This document shows positions 1-8,463 of a stretch of 64,000 nucleotides of DNA, piece by piece. The stretch is from an uncultured Dehalococcoidia bacterium (GTDB lineage: Bacteria > Chloroflexota > Dehalococcoidia > Lucifugimonadales > CAJWER01). Position numbers and translations under genes: made by a program. The stretch is taken from assembly GCA_958296115.1 (NCBI GenBank), contig OY282442.1, forward strand, positions 1,150,001 to 1,214,000, in the 5' to 3' direction. Numbering within the stretch: position 1 is the stretch's first letter; the number at the start of each line of letters is the position of its first letter. A model generated the notes under the pieces. The model was not told the origin of the DNA. It saw only the letters and a program-made list of their open reading frames with translations, and ran no database searches.

Positions 1-738
1 ATCGACCGGGCGGCCTTCTTCGCCGCCCTGGAGGACGAGGTGGGACCCAGGGAGCTCGAGCGGCTGGGTTCGATGGTCGAGCGCCGGGAGCGGGGCGAGC
101 CCCTCGCCTACATCCTCGGATGGAGGGAGTTCTACGGCTTGGAGATGCGCGTTACGCCCGCGGTCCTGATACCGCGCCAGGAGACCGAGCTGCTCGTGGA
201 CAAGGCAGTCGAACTCGGCGCCGGCCGGTCAGCCATCGCCATAGCCGACGTTGGGACTGGCAGCGGCGCCGTCGCCGTGGCCCTCGCCGTCAACCTGCCG
301 TCATGCAGGGTGTACGCCACCGACGTATCACAGGCCGCGCTCGACGTGGCCGAGACGAACTGCCGCAGGCACGAAGTCTCCAGGCGAGTGCGGCTCACGC
401 GCGGCGATCTCCTGGCTCCCGTGGGCGGCCCGGTCGATCTGATAGTGTCGAACCCGCCGTATATCAGGTCAGGCCAGATAGCGCGGCTGAGCCGGGAGGT
501 CAGGCGCGAGCCGGTCGTGGCTCTCGACGGAGGGCCCGACGGCCTCGACCTCACGCGCCGACTCTTCGAGCAGGCTCCCGCCGTGTTGAAGCCCGGCGGA
601 ACAATGCTGGTGGAGATAGACCCGCCGCAACTGGAGGCGGTCATGGCCCTGGCTGCCGCATCCTTCCCCGATGGACGGGCTTCGTACCTGCGCGACCTAT
701 CGGGAGAGCCCCGCGCGGCGGCTGTAACCGCCAGCTAA
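1..738 (+). CDS. prmC: Peptide chain release factor N5-glutamine methyltransferase, 5'-truncated
   Basis: PrmC (HemK) methylates the glutamine of the GGQ motif in release factors RF1 and RF2, using S-adenosylmethionine in the cytoplasm. The frame is open to the first base of the window, so the true start lies upstream; 245 residues are visible. The family linker (RRERGEPLAYILG) is followed by LIPRQETELLV, the SAM-binding DVGTGSGAVAVALA, and the catalytic SNPPYI tetrad at about residues 149-154. The C-terminus looks complete. The gene converges on the PIN toxin gene with only 23 bp between stops. In many bacteria prmC follows prfA, which may lie just outside the window; that cannot be seen here. 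Confidence 0.95.
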   Translation: MDRAAFFAALEDEVGPRELERLGSMVERRERGEPLAYILGWREFYGLEMRVTPAVLIPRQETELLVDKAVELGAGRSAIAIADVGTGSGAVAVALAVNLPSCRVYATDVSQAALDVAETNCRRHEVSRRVRLTRGDLLAPVGGPVDLIVSNPPYIRSGQIARLSREVRREPVVALDGGPDGLDLTRRLFEQAPAVLKPGGTMLVEIDPPQLEAVMALAAASFPDGRASYLRDLSGEPRAAAVTAS

Positions 739-761
739 GCCAAGAACAACGCCCCGCGAGG

Positions 762-1193
762 TCATGCGCGCCTGCCGGGGGCTTCGCGCAGCAGAGCGGC
801 AAAGCCGGCCTGCGCGAAGTCGCGGTCGTGGGCAAGGGCTTCACGGATGTTCCTCTCCTCCATCAGGATGAAGCTCGCGCAGTCCGCGACGCTCCACCGC
901 TTGTCGAGACGCGAGGCGTAGAGGGCGACGGCGGCCTCGAACTGGCGGCTCGTCTGGGGCACGACCTCCACTTTTGGGTCGTCTGCAAGCCCAGCCACCG
1001 CATTGGAGGCTATCTTGCGGCTCTGCTCTCCAAGAACCCCCATGAAGTCCAGGAACTCGACGAGGACCATCTCACTTGTGACTATCCTATGAGGCCCCAG
1101 CCGCTCGACGACGACCTTCGCTCTTTCATGCAGCCTGTCTTCGGGTCTCAAGGCCGCTATCCAATACCCGGAGTCCGCGAATACTTCTCTCAG
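762..1193 (-). CDS. vapC: PIN-domain toxin (VapC-like RNase), CTG start
   Basis: Probable ribonuclease toxin of a type II toxin-antitoxin pair, 143 residues. The N-terminus reads VFADSGYWIAALRPED, with the first PIN acidic residue; the C-terminus has WSVADCASFILMEE, ALAHDRDFAQAGF and LLRE, giving the remaining acidic residues. Starting at the first usual codon (TTG at 1151) would remove the first catalytic aspartate. No ATG, GTG or TTG lies upstream in frame before the antitoxin stop, but a CTG at 1193 is preceded at about 5 nt by AAAGGAGG and overlaps the antitoxin TGA as CTGA. I therefore call CTG, translationally coupled to the antitoxin. The exact RNA target cannot be read from the sequence. 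Confidence 0.85.
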   Translation of the reverse strand: MREVFADSGYWIAALRPEDRLHERAKVVVERLGPHRIVTSEMVLVEFLDFMGVLGEQSRKIASNAVAGLADDPKVEVVPQTSRQFEAAVALYASRLDKRWSVADCASFILMEERNIREALAHDRDFAQAGFAALLREAPGRRA

Positions 1194-1534
1194 ATTTCCT
1201 CCTTTGGTTTGCCGTACATGTAGTGCTTGATATTTATGGAGGCGTCGTCCGGTATGCCATCCAAGGCCCCCTCAGGCATGGAGCTGCGGAGCTCCTCGAA
1301 CATTTTCATCACGGACAGCCCCGCTGAATAGTTAGGCTCCACTTCTACCTTGCGCTCTGCATCCTCGGTCCCGTCCTGCGCTGCGTCCTCCGCGGATGGC
1401 GCGGCCTCGCCCGCCGGGGGCTCCCGGCTGTCGCCGTTCACTGTCAGGAGGATTTCGTCGCCCTCCGCGAAGTCCAGCGGCTCCAGGGGCACGATGGCCC
1501 CGTTGGTGAACTTTGCCCTTATGCTCGTAGTCAT
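1190..1534 (-). CDS. AF2212/DUF104-like antitoxin (copy 1)
   Basis: Predicted antitoxin for the overlapping PIN toxin, 114 residues. The N-terminus (TTSIRAKFTNGAIVPLEPLD, then EGDEILLTV) matches the small beta-barrel of the AF2212/DUF104 antitoxin family. An acidic low-complexity linker follows, then a C-terminal tail ending KHYMYGKPKEE, the usual toxin-facing end of such proteins. A strong GGGAGGAG Shine-Dalgarno precedes the ATG. It overlaps the toxin start by 4 nt. A second copy at 1675-2022 is about 80 percent identical in protein, so the two are a recent tandem duplication. Such antitoxins usually autoregulate their operon; no operator was recognised. Confidence 0.85.
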   Translation of the reverse strand: MTTSIRAKFTNGAIVPLEPLDFAEGDEILLTVNGDSREPPAGEAAPSAEDAAQDGTEDAERKVEVEPNYSAGLSVMKMFEELRSSMPEGALDGIPDDASINIKHYMYGKPKEEI

Positions 1535-1604
1535 GGGGTCTCCTCCCTCGCGGCTGCCAGATTCGGATGCCGTCGCGCCATGTCAAGGATACCACGATCC
1601 GAAC

Positions 1605-1674
1605 GAGGTCATGCGCGCCTGACGGGGACTTCGCGCAGGCCGGCTTTGCCTCTCTCCTGCGCGAAATACTACTC
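1605..1674 (-). pseudogene. Scar of a deleted PIN toxin
   Basis: The gap below the second antitoxin holds a remnant of a duplicated toxin gene. Bases 1605-1638 match the 3' end and flank of the intact toxin (plus strand 759-791), and 1666-1674 match its 5' end, so almost the whole reading frame is gone. Between the arms of an inverted repeat (TTCGCGCAG at 1630-1638 and CTGCGCGAA at 1657-1665), the 18-nt loop is reversed relative to the intact gene: loop 1639-1656 matches the reverse complement of loop 792-809 at 16 of 18 positions. No functional product is expected. Confidence 0.7.
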
Positions 1675-2022
1675 TCAGCCTTCCTCCTCCTTCGGCCAGC
1701 CGTAGAGGTAGTGTTTGTAGTTAATGGCCCCATCGGCCGGCAGGTCATCCCAAGTCTCGTCAGGGTAAGCGCTGCGGAGCTCCTCGAACATTTTCATCAC
1801 GGACCGCCCCGCTGAATAGTTAGGCTCCACTTCTACCTTGCGCCCCGCGTCTTCGGCCCCGTCCTGGTCCGCGTCCTCCGCGTATGGCGCGGCCTCGCTC
1901 GCCGGGGGCTTCTGGCTGTCGCCGTTCACTGTCAGGAGGATTTCGTCGCCCTCCGCGAAGTCCAGCGGCTCCAGGAGCACGATGGTCCCGTTGGTGAATT
2001 TTGCCCTTACGCTCGTAGTCAT
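1675..2022 (-). CDS. AF2212/DUF104-like antitoxin (copy 2, orphan)
   Basis: Paralogue of the antitoxin at 1190-1534, 115 residues. It has the same N-terminal barrel (TTSVRAKFTNGTIV, EGDEILLTV), the same acidic linker and the same kind of tail (DDLPADGAINYKHYLYG). The sequence directly downstream is only a scar of its toxin, so this antitoxin has no partner in cis. It could still neutralise the neighbouring toxin in trans, since the tails are similar; that is inference. A GAGGAAG ribosome site precedes the ATG. A perfect TATAAT (2045-2040 on the minus strand) overlaps the wecB stop codon and may drive it separately. Confidence 0.8.
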   Translation of the reverse strand: MTTSVRAKFTNGTIVLLEPLDFAEGDEILLTVNGDSQKPPASEAAPYAEDADQDGAEDAGRKVEVEPNYSAGRSVMKMFEELRSAYPDETWDDLPADGAINYKHYLYGWPKEEEG

Positions 2023-2040
2023 GGGGTCTTCCTCACTTAA

Positions 2041-3198
2041 TTATACGGGAATATCGAACTCATCTGTTGGCTCTCCGAGCAGAGCCCGGACGATGCGGCG
2101 GCTGGCGTAGCCATCCCCATAAGGATTGACCGCCCTGTTCATCTTGGCGTACTCGCATTCGTCTTCCAGCAACGTCTGCGTCTCGCTGACTATGCGTCGA
2201 GTGTCCGTACCCACGAGTTTGGCGACTCCGGCCGCGATCCCTTCCGGGCGTTCTGTTACCTCGCGCATGACCAGTACTGGTTTGCCCAATGCCGGGGCCT
2301 CTTCCTGGACACCGCCGGAGTCTGTAAGCACCAGGTAGGAAGCGTTCATGAGGTGGACCATAGAAACATAGTCTAGCGGGTCTATCAATCGGACCCTGTC
2401 CAATCCCGAAAGCATCCTGCTCACCGGCTGTCTTATATTGGGGTTCATATGCACAGGGAGAATGATCCGCACTCCGGGGCGGATGGACGCCAACTCTCTG
2501 ATTGCGGCGCAGATATTTTCCAGGGGCTGACCGAAACTCTCACGCCTGTGGGCGGTAATGAGTATCAGTTTGTCGTCACCGCCGGCGGCAATTAACTCGC
2601 TGACGCCATGCGGTCGAGGCGTTGAGACGATGCGTTGCAGAGCATCTATGGCCGTGTTGCCAGTGATGACGACAGCATCTTCCGGCGCTCCCTCGCGCAA
2701 CAGGTTTCGTTTGGCAGACTCGGTGGGGGGAAAATACAGGTCGGCAATGGCATCCGCAACTTTGCGGTTCATCTCCTCCGGGAAGGGCTGCCACTTGTCG
2801 TGGGTGCGAAGCCCCGCCTCTACGTGAGCGACTCTGGACCTCGAATAATACGCGGCCAGGGACGCAGCCGCCACAGTAGTCGTGTCCCCCTGCACTACTA
2901 TCCAATCGGGCTGTTCGACATCCAGAACAGGCTCCATTCCTGTCAGGACCGCTGCGGCGACCTGCGCAAGCGATTGGGACTCGGTCATCAACTCCAAGTC
3001 GTAGTCCGGCTGTATGCCGAAGATGTCCAGAACTTGGTCGAGCATCTGTCGGTGCTGGCCTGTAACGCATACGGAATAACGGACAGCTCCGTCCTTGGAG
3101 CGTCGGCCAAGCTCGCTCAGAACGGGCGCCAGCTTGATTGCTTCCGGGCGCGTGCCGAAGACGACCAAGACCTTTATTGGAGCGTCTTTCATCGCCAT
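2041..3198 (-). CDS. wecB: UDP-N-acetylglucosamine 2-epimerase (non-hydrolysing)
   Basis: Converts UDP-GlcNAc to UDP-ManNAc in the cytoplasm, the first committed step to ManNAc-containing surface glycans. At 385 residues it is full length for the family. The N-terminus has VLVVFGTRPEAIKLAPV; further on are the conserved VQGDTTT, HVEAGLRT, the HRRE motif, and LTDSGGVQEEAP, the nucleotide-binding stretch shared with GT-B enzymes. Two ATGs lie 6 nt apart; TAGGA is better spaced for the second (3192). It is the last polysaccharide gene before the antitoxins. With the dehydrogenase at 4416-5699 it would supply UDP-ManNAcA. Confidence 0.93.
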   Translation of the reverse strand: MAMKDAPIKVLVVFGTRPEAIKLAPVLSELGRRSKDGAVRYSVCVTGQHRQMLDQVLDIFGIQPDYDLELMTESQSLAQVAAAVLTGMEPVLDVEQPDWIVVQGDTTTVAAASLAAYYSRSRVAHVEAGLRTHDKWQPFPEEMNRKVADAIADLYFPPTESAKRNLLREGAPEDAVVITGNTAIDALQRIVSTPRPHGVSELIAAGGDDKLILITAHRRESFGQPLENICAAIRELASIRPGVRIILPVHMNPNIRQPVSRMLSGLDRVRLIDPLDYVSMVHLMNASYLVLTDSGGVQEEAPALGKPVLVMREVTERPEGIAAGVAKLVGTDTRRIVSETQTLLEDECEYAKMNRAVNPYGDGYASRRIVRALLGEPTDEFDIPV

Positions 3199-3363
3199 GT
3201 TCCTATCGGGTTATTCACGAGGCTTCGTCGCAACAAAGCGGTAGGTTGCGAACTGGCGGGCGCTTGGCGCTGCGTATGAGCGACTTGATTATGGACAGCC
3301 TTCGCTGCCTTGCTAGATAGGTTAGAGTGTTCGCGATTCTCTTTGACATGCTTTTGTTTGTCC

Positions 3364-4419
3364 TCAAACTTGCTGATCAGCGCGAGTTGTGGCAATCTGC
3401 CGCACAGCGGACGAGGAGCCGGGAGCGAAGCTGGCGGAATCTTCTATCAGCTCCCAATTCTCTCGGAACCATTGTATGGTCAGTTCCAGCCCTTCCTCGA
3501 AATTGGTTTTTGGCGCGTATCCGATGAGGTCTTTGGCGCGGTCAATAGACGCCAGCAGCCTGCTCTTGGTGTCCCATTTTCGTCGCGAGACGTATTGGAT
3601 TCCAGCGCTATTGCCGGTGGCGGCGTTCACCATGTTAGCCAGATCTACAATCCTCGTTTCCGAGCCGGATGCCAGGTTGAACTCCTGTCCGACCGCGCTC
3701 TCCAAGTGTCCGGCTCCAAGCAGGCCGTCAACTATGTCGCCGACGAAAGTGAAGTCACGGGTCGCCTCGCCGTCGCCGGTGATGGGGAGAGGCAAGCCCT
3801 TCATTGCCCAGAATATGAAGTTGGGTATCACGTTGCGATACTGTCCTGGTATCTCGCCGGGGCCGTAGGAGTTGAAGAACCTGGGTTTGACCACCTTCAG
3901 GCCGTAGTGGTTGTAGAAGAAGTTGCAGTACAACTCGCCCACCATCTTTGTTATCTGGTAGGGCGTACTCAGGTGCATCGACATGAACTCCTCGCGCAGC
4001 GGCAGGGGCGAGTCGCTGCCATAGATGGAACTTCCGGACGAGGCATAGACGAATCTTGCCACTCCCGCCAGCGAGGCGTACTGGAGCAGTTTCAGGGTAC
4101 CGCGTCCATTGATCTCGAGATCGCGCTCGGGGTAGTCGACCGAGTTCTGATTGGCGAAGAAAGCCGCCAGATGGTACACCACGTCCGGCTTCTCGAAGAA
4201 GGCTCGCTTCAGCGCGATTTCGTCCGTGATGTCGGCTTCCACGAAGAGCACGCTGGGAGAGGATGGAACACTCCACCGCTCCGCCGATGATAGGTTGTCG
4301 AGAACAATCACCTGGGCGCCTGATTCTACCAAGGCGCGCGTCAGATTGGAGCCGATAGCTCCGGCACCACCTGTGACCAATACCGACTTCCCACTGTAGT
4401 GATCGCGGAATAAGCTCAT
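3364..4419 (-). CDS. NAD-dependent nucleotide-sugar epimerase/dehydratase
   Basis: Short-chain dehydrogenase of the extended type, 351 residues, acting on a nucleotide sugar in the glycan cluster. The Rossmann motif GGAGAIGSN is near residue 18, followed by VLDNLSSAERW, and the catalytic YQITK (YxxxK) with an upstream SSGSSIYG serine. The exact sugar (for example UDP-glucose/galactose 4-epimerase or dTDP-glucose dehydratase) cannot be decided from sequence alone. I start it at 4419, where ATG overlaps the preceding dehydrogenase stop as ATGA, rather than at an ATG 33 nt upstream inside that gene. A 165-bp gap separates it from wecB. Confidence 0.9.
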   Translation of the reverse strand: MSLFRDHYSGKSVLVTGGAGAIGSNLTRALVESGAQVIVLDNLSSAERWSVPSSPSVLFVEADITDEIALKRAFFEKPDVVYHLAAFFANQNSVDYPERDLEINGRGTLKLLQYASLAGVARFVYASSGSSIYGSDSPLPLREEFMSMHLSTPYQITKMVGELYCNFFYNHYGLKVVKPRFFNSYGPGEIPGQYRNVIPNFIFWAMKGLPLPITGDGEATRDFTFVGDIVDGLLGAGHLESAVGQEFNLASGSETRIVDLANMVNAATGNSAGIQYVSRRKWDTKSRLLASIDRAKDLIGYAPKTNFEEGLELTIQWFRENWELIEDSASFAPGSSSAVRQIATTRADQQV

Positions 4420-5699
4420 ATATTTGCCTCCTGGCGCGGATTCTTTCGCCATATGCCTCTGGTATCAATGATCTTTCGACCTGAAAGTGAAAGCTGTTCC
4501 CATCTGACACGACGAAACTCTTTGTGATCAGTGAGCAGGACGATAACATTCGCGCTGTCCAACGCAACACTGAGGTCCACTAACTCTGATCTGTAATCTT
4601 CAGTTAAATCCAATGATACGTCGGTGATATTCGGCTCAACTACCAGGAGCCGACCAGAATATGATTTCCGAAGTTGCCGTATAACGGATATCGAAGGACT
4701 TTCGCGAACATCATCGGTATCCGCTTTATAGGCAAGGCCAAGGCAGGCAATAACGGGAGACTTGATCTCTTTGCATACTGAGATGACCTGTTCAGCTACC
4801 CGTCGCGGTCTGTCATTATTGACTTGGCGCGCCATATGAATCAGACGCGCCTCCTCTGGCACCGAATGGACTATGAACCAAGGATCAATAGGGATACAGT
4901 GCCCACCTACGCCCGGCCCTTGTCTCAAGATATCAACTCGTGGGTGATTGTTGGCTATATCGCAAACTTCCCACGGGTCGACGTCTAGGACATTACATAT
5001 CGTGGAGATTTCGTTGGCAAAAGCAATGTTAACGTCACGGTAAGCGTTCTCGACCAGCTTGACCAATTCCGCAGTGCGCGTATTGGTCATATGATAGCCG
5101 CCTTGTGAAAAAATTTGGTAGATCTGGAGCGCGGCCATAGTGCAGGCAGGCGTGATTCCACCTATAACTCGGTCGTTGTGCGTCATCTCAAATAGAGTAT
5201 TTCCTGGCAATACTCGTTCCGGACAGTAAACAACGCGAATGTCACTACCTTCACCTGCTTTATGAGGAAAGGATAGATCGGGGCGTGCATCAGCAAGCCA
5301 TTCGCAACACATCTCTGTCCCACCAACAGGCAAGGTGGATTCTAAAATGACGAGATTTCCGATTTCGAGCAACGGGGCCATTCTGTTCAAGGCGGCGCGA
5401 ACGTGGCTAAGATCAGGGGCATAATTAGCAGTGATAGGAGTAGGCACAGCAACGATAAATACATCAGCAGCTACAGGTGTATCTTGCGCGCGCAACATCG
5501 CGGACGAGACCACATCGCGCAGCATTTCATCTAGGCCAGGTTCTACTATCGTTGTTCGGCCTGAGTTGATAGCGGCTACGCGCTCAGCGTCAATATCTAC
5601 TCCAGTCACTTCGATGCCACGCTTAGCCAGAAGTAATGCAGTTGGCAAGCCCACGTATCCGAGGCCGATCATGCAAATATGTTTGAAAGGGTTGCCCAC
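4416..5699 (-). CDS. wecC: UDP-N-acetyl-D-mannosamine dehydrogenase-type nucleotide-sugar dehydrogenase
   Basis: Probable oxidation of UDP-ManNAc to UDP-ManNAcA with two NAD+, 427 residues. It has the N-terminal Rossmann motif (MIGLGYVGLPTALLLA), the central dimerisation helices, and the catalytic GPGVGGHCIPIDPWFIV, where the cysteine forms the thioester intermediate; this version is closer to WecC than to UDP-glucose dehydrogenases. The C-terminal LGLAYKADTDDVRESPS is also conserved. The gene is distinctly AT-richer than its neighbours (close to half GC on inspection, against about 63-65 percent around it), which suggests recent acquisition. It is 3 nt from the upstream glycosyltransferase stop and overlaps the epimerase start. 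Confidence 0.9.
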   Translation of the reverse strand: MGNPFKHICMIGLGYVGLPTALLLAKRGIEVTGVDIDAERVAAINSGRTTIVEPGLDEMLRDVVSSAMLRAQDTPVAADVFIVAVPTPITANYAPDLSHVRAALNRMAPLLEIGNLVILESTLPVGGTEMCCEWLADARPDLSFPHKAGEGSDIRVVYCPERVLPGNTLFEMTHNDRVIGGITPACTMAALQIYQIFSQGGYHMTNTRTAELVKLVENAYRDVNIAFANEISTICNVLDVDPWEVCDIANNHPRVDILRQGPGVGGHCIPIDPWFIVHSVPEEARLIHMARQVNNDRPRRVAEQVISVCKEIKSPVIACLGLAYKADTDDVRESPSISVIRQLRKSYSGRLLVVEPNITDVSLDLTEDYRSELVDLSVALDSANVIVLLTDHKEFRRVRWEQLSLSGRKIIDTRGIWRKNPRQEANI

Positions 5700-5702
5700 G
5701 AA

Positions 5703-6695
5703 TCAGTTCCTCAATATATCAGAAACTACGTGCGTGAACTGCTTGATTCTCAGTTCCCACGTGTGGTTCTCCATAACATGGACGTAAGCGGCCTCAACGA
5801 TTGCCTGGCGTTCGTCCTCGTGGTTCAGGTAGTAGAAAAGCGCGTCGTCGAAGTCGTCGAGATCCGGGTCGAACATCACGCAGTGGGTCTTGTCCTCGAA
5901 CAGCCTATCGTATGCGTCCGACCTGCTGCAGAAGAGCAGCGCTTTCGTAGCCATCACTTCATAGAAGCGCGGTCCCACCAGACCAACTGCGCTGGGAGTA
6001 GCCAACCACATCTTGCTCCGGTTGATCAGCCGCGCATAGTCTTCCCCTTTGGGCAGACGAAAGCCGGGCAGGCGGGAACCCTCCGACCAGAACAGCCTGA
6101 TACGCCAGTATCGGGGCGCTTTGACAGGCCAGCGCAGGTAGAGGCGGCTTTTGATTCTCGACCTGACATCGGTCCATTGGCTGTGCAGGTTCCCCGAGAA
6201 TCCCAGCGAGTAGCCTTTTCCTTCTGAATAGTCGTGGAACATCTCGGGAGCCACGGCAAAGGGGAAGTGAACGAAGGGAACTCCCGTTTGCTCCTGCCAT
6301 CGGCCATAGTGGTGATGCACTGTAAAGACCGCGCTGATAGCGTTGTCCTGAATGAATTGGAACTTCTTGTCGAGCTTCTTGTACTCCTTGTTCAGCACCA
6401 TTACGCTGGGTATGCCTACGTTGGGAACTCTAATCGCCGGATGCGGGTCGAACTCGGGGACGGCCGGGTCTTCGAGCTCCCAGCCTGCAGCGAAGCATAT
6501 GAGTTCTGGTTCGAACGGACAGAGCTTCAGTACATCGTCTATCGTATGCCGCCTATCGTAGCCTTCCAGCCCCGGCCCGTACTGGAAGATGCGGTGGGCG
6601 CGTCCCAGGGCCTCGGTGAAGTTGTGCTGGTAGTACGCCGAGCCGTATCTGCTGAAATCCGGCTGAAGCACAAGGATGTCAAGCCGGCTCGTCAT
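5703..6695 (-). CDS. Glycosyltransferase, CgeB/group 1-like
   Basis: Predicted cytoplasmic GT-B glycosyltransferase of 330 residues that would add a sugar to the growing surface polysaccharide. The N-terminal half has the family opening (LDILVLQPDF, then FQYGPGLEGY). The C-terminal half carries the CgeB-like block LINRSKMWLATPSAVGLVGPRFYEVMATKALLF, followed by an acidic stretch and YYLNHEDERQAIVEAAY. Donor and acceptor cannot be assigned. It sits between the flippase and the dehydrogenase with short spacers, so it is very likely in one transcript with them. Confidence 0.8.
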   Translation of the reverse strand: MTSRLDILVLQPDFSRYGSAYYQHNFTEALGRAHRIFQYGPGLEGYDRRHTIDDVLKLCPFEPELICFAAGWELEDPAVPEFDPHPAIRVPNVGIPSVMVLNKEYKKLDKKFQFIQDNAISAVFTVHHHYGRWQEQTGVPFVHFPFAVAPEMFHDYSEGKGYSLGFSGNLHSQWTDVRSRIKSRLYLRWPVKAPRYWRIRLFWSEGSRLPGFRLPKGEDYARLINRSKMWLATPSAVGLVGPRFYEVMATKALLFCSRSDAYDRLFEDKTHCVMFDPDLDDFDDALFYYLNHEDERQAIVEAAYVHVMENHTWELRIKQFTHVVSDILRN

Positions 6696-6717
6696 GCCAT
6701 GCCCCTCTCTGCCGTCT

Positions 6718-8052
6718 TCAATAGATCGGAAAGCGTGAGGCTTTCTGATGCAGTATCGAGACTATAAACGGAATTGCCACCATCCACCAGACCATACGGT
6801 GCGCCGTATTGGCCCACGCCGCTCCCTCCGCGCCGTACAGGGGGATAAGCAATATCATGGCGGCAAGAAGCGTGATGAATGCGGCGGTCCACGCTACCAG
6901 CGATGGCCGAATGCGGCCTACAGATTGAGGCAGTACAGCGAGCGGCGATATGCTGGCAGCGACGAAAGACCCTATGGACATGATGAGCAGCAATGGGACA
7001 ACGCCTGAGAAGCCATCTCCCAGAACGAGCAAGGTTACAGGTTCGCGGAAGATGGCAAGCATCCCAAATCCAGCGGCGGCCAAGGCGAGCGACAGCAGAG
7101 TGAACCGAAGCGCCGTGCGGCGCAACTCCCCACCCTCGCCCGAGTACCATTGCCTGCTGTACTCGGGCTGCACTCCCGCCATCAATGGTTGGAACGGCCG
7201 CCTTGCGGTGTCCACTATCTGCCTTGCCGCGCGGTACAGTCCGGCGTCAGCCACGCCTGCGAATTGCGCGACGAGGATGGAGTCCACATTCTCGGCCAGC
7301 GCCCCCATAGAGCCTTTCACGAATGTCCCAACTTGGAACCATACCATGTCCTGCGGCGTTGCGACTGACAGCGAGCGCAGGAAGCCGATTACGCCCGCCT
7401 GCCGCGCCGCCACTGCGGTTGCGACGAACAGCCCGATCCCATATACCGCAGCGCCCGCGACATGCGCCCAGATTATATCTATCAGGCCGCCGTCCGTCAA
7501 CCACGCCGCCACAATCAAGCCGACCCGCGTCAGTACGCTCGCGATAGTAACTGCCAGCCCCAGCGACACCCGGTCGGCTAGCCTCAATACCGCGAGCGAC
7601 TCGGACTGCGCAGCTATGAGGACGCCCACGGCGCCGTACAGGAGCGCCGCGTCCGTGTGCGCCGGGTCGAGTCCCAGCATGGCGCTGGCCGTGAGAGCGA
7701 GGGCCGCGATGACGGCGTATGCAACGAGGGACAGGCCCAGTGACACCGCCAGCGTGAAACGCAATATGCGGGCCGCCTCCTCGGGCCGCCCCGCGGTTAC
7801 GCTCCGCGTCACGAATGTGGTGACGGCGTCGCCGCCCGGCATGGCTATCAACCCGTGGACGATCGAGGCGGCGGCGATGATGATGGCCAGGACGCCGAAG
7901 CCCTCTGGCCCAAGAATCCTGGCGGATAGGGATATCTGCGCCAGCCCGCCCAGCAGCTGGACGACCATTATGCCGCCCATCCATAGCGTCTGGCGGGCCA
8001 CGCGCCGGTCCGACTGGGATAGGAGCCGAGCGATCAGGGGAGGCACTGCCAA
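6718..8052 (-). CDS. Polysaccharide flippase (Wzx/MATE-like)
   Basis: Integral membrane protein of 444 residues with about 12 hydrophobic segments, in the MOP (Wzx/MurJ) superfamily. It would flip a lipid-linked oligosaccharide across the cytoplasmic membrane. The N-terminal WMGGIMVVQLLGGLAQI segment and LGPEGFGVLAIIIAA resemble the polysaccharide biosynthesis family, and a central region carries FVKGSMGALAENVDSILVAQ and GLYRAARQI. The start is uncertain: TTG at 8052 gives the longest frame; a GTG lies at 8046. It is the first gene of the glycan cluster on this strand and 22 bp from the glycosyltransferase. Confidence 0.85.
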   Translation of the reverse strand: MAVPPLIARLLSQSDRRVARQTLWMGGIMVVQLLGGLAQISLSARILGPEGFGVLAIIIAAASIVHGLIAMPGGDAVTTFVTRSVTAGRPEEAARILRFTLAVSLGLSLVAYAVIAALALTASAMLGLDPAHTDAALLYGAVGVLIAAQSESLAVLRLADRVSLGLAVTIASVLTRVGLIVAAWLTDGGLIDIIWAHVAGAAVYGIGLFVATAVAARQAGVIGFLRSLSVATPQDMVWFQVGTFVKGSMGALAENVDSILVAQFAGVADAGLYRAARQIVDTARRPFQPLMAGVQPEYSRQWYSGEGGELRRTALRFTLLSLALAAAGFGMLAIFREPVTLLVLGDGFSGVVPLLLIMSIGSFVAASISPLAVLPQSVGRIRPSLVAWTAAFITLLAAMILLIPLYGAEGAAWANTAHRMVWWMVAIPFIVSILHQKASRFPIY

Positions 8053-8076
8053 GGCATGGCCGTAATCACCACTACG

Positions 8077-8424
8077 CTATGCGAGCGGCACGTAATTCAG
8101 CACTCTCGCGCCGGAGTCCTCTTCCCACTCCGACTTCTCCACGAAGGAGGTTCCAGGGACACGGAAGATTTCCTCTTCCGTCGTCCCGTCGAGGATGAGT
8201 CCGGACAGACCAACTGTCCACCCGGGGTCCATCTTGTCCCTGTCTCCGTCGTACACGATGTACACGTGCAGATACTCGTCGCCTTCGTGGTCTATCTTGG
8301 GTATCACGGTAATCGGGTCGAACACAAGCTCGTCGCCGTACTGTTTCTCCAAAGCGTTCCTGACGATGTTGGCGACCTTCGTCTTCGTCTCCTCCGTCGT
8401 CTTGAGTAGTGTCCTTCTTGACAT
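8077..8424 (-). CDS. Conserved small protein next to a broken HEPN gene
   Basis: A 115-residue acidic, probably cytosolic protein with no membrane segment. I do not recognise a named domain with certainty. The middle reads DEYLHVYIVYDGDRDKMDPGW and the C-terminal part FVEKSEWEED. A good GGGAGG site lies 6 nt before the ATG. It follows, 39 nt downstream, the remains of a HEPN-domain gene on the same strand; small proteins of this kind next to HEPN genes are often partners in toxin-antitoxin-like pairs. That function is inference from neighbourhood only. Confidence 0.65.
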   Translation of the reverse strand: MSRRTLLKTTEETKTKVANIVRNALEKQYGDELVFDPITVIPKIDHEGDEYLHVYIVYDGDRDKMDPGWTVGLSGLILDGTTEEEIFRVPGTSFVEKSEWEEDSGARVLNYVPLA

Positions 8425-8463
8425 GTGCAGCCTCCCGGTTTGTTCGAATCTAGCACAGCGTTG

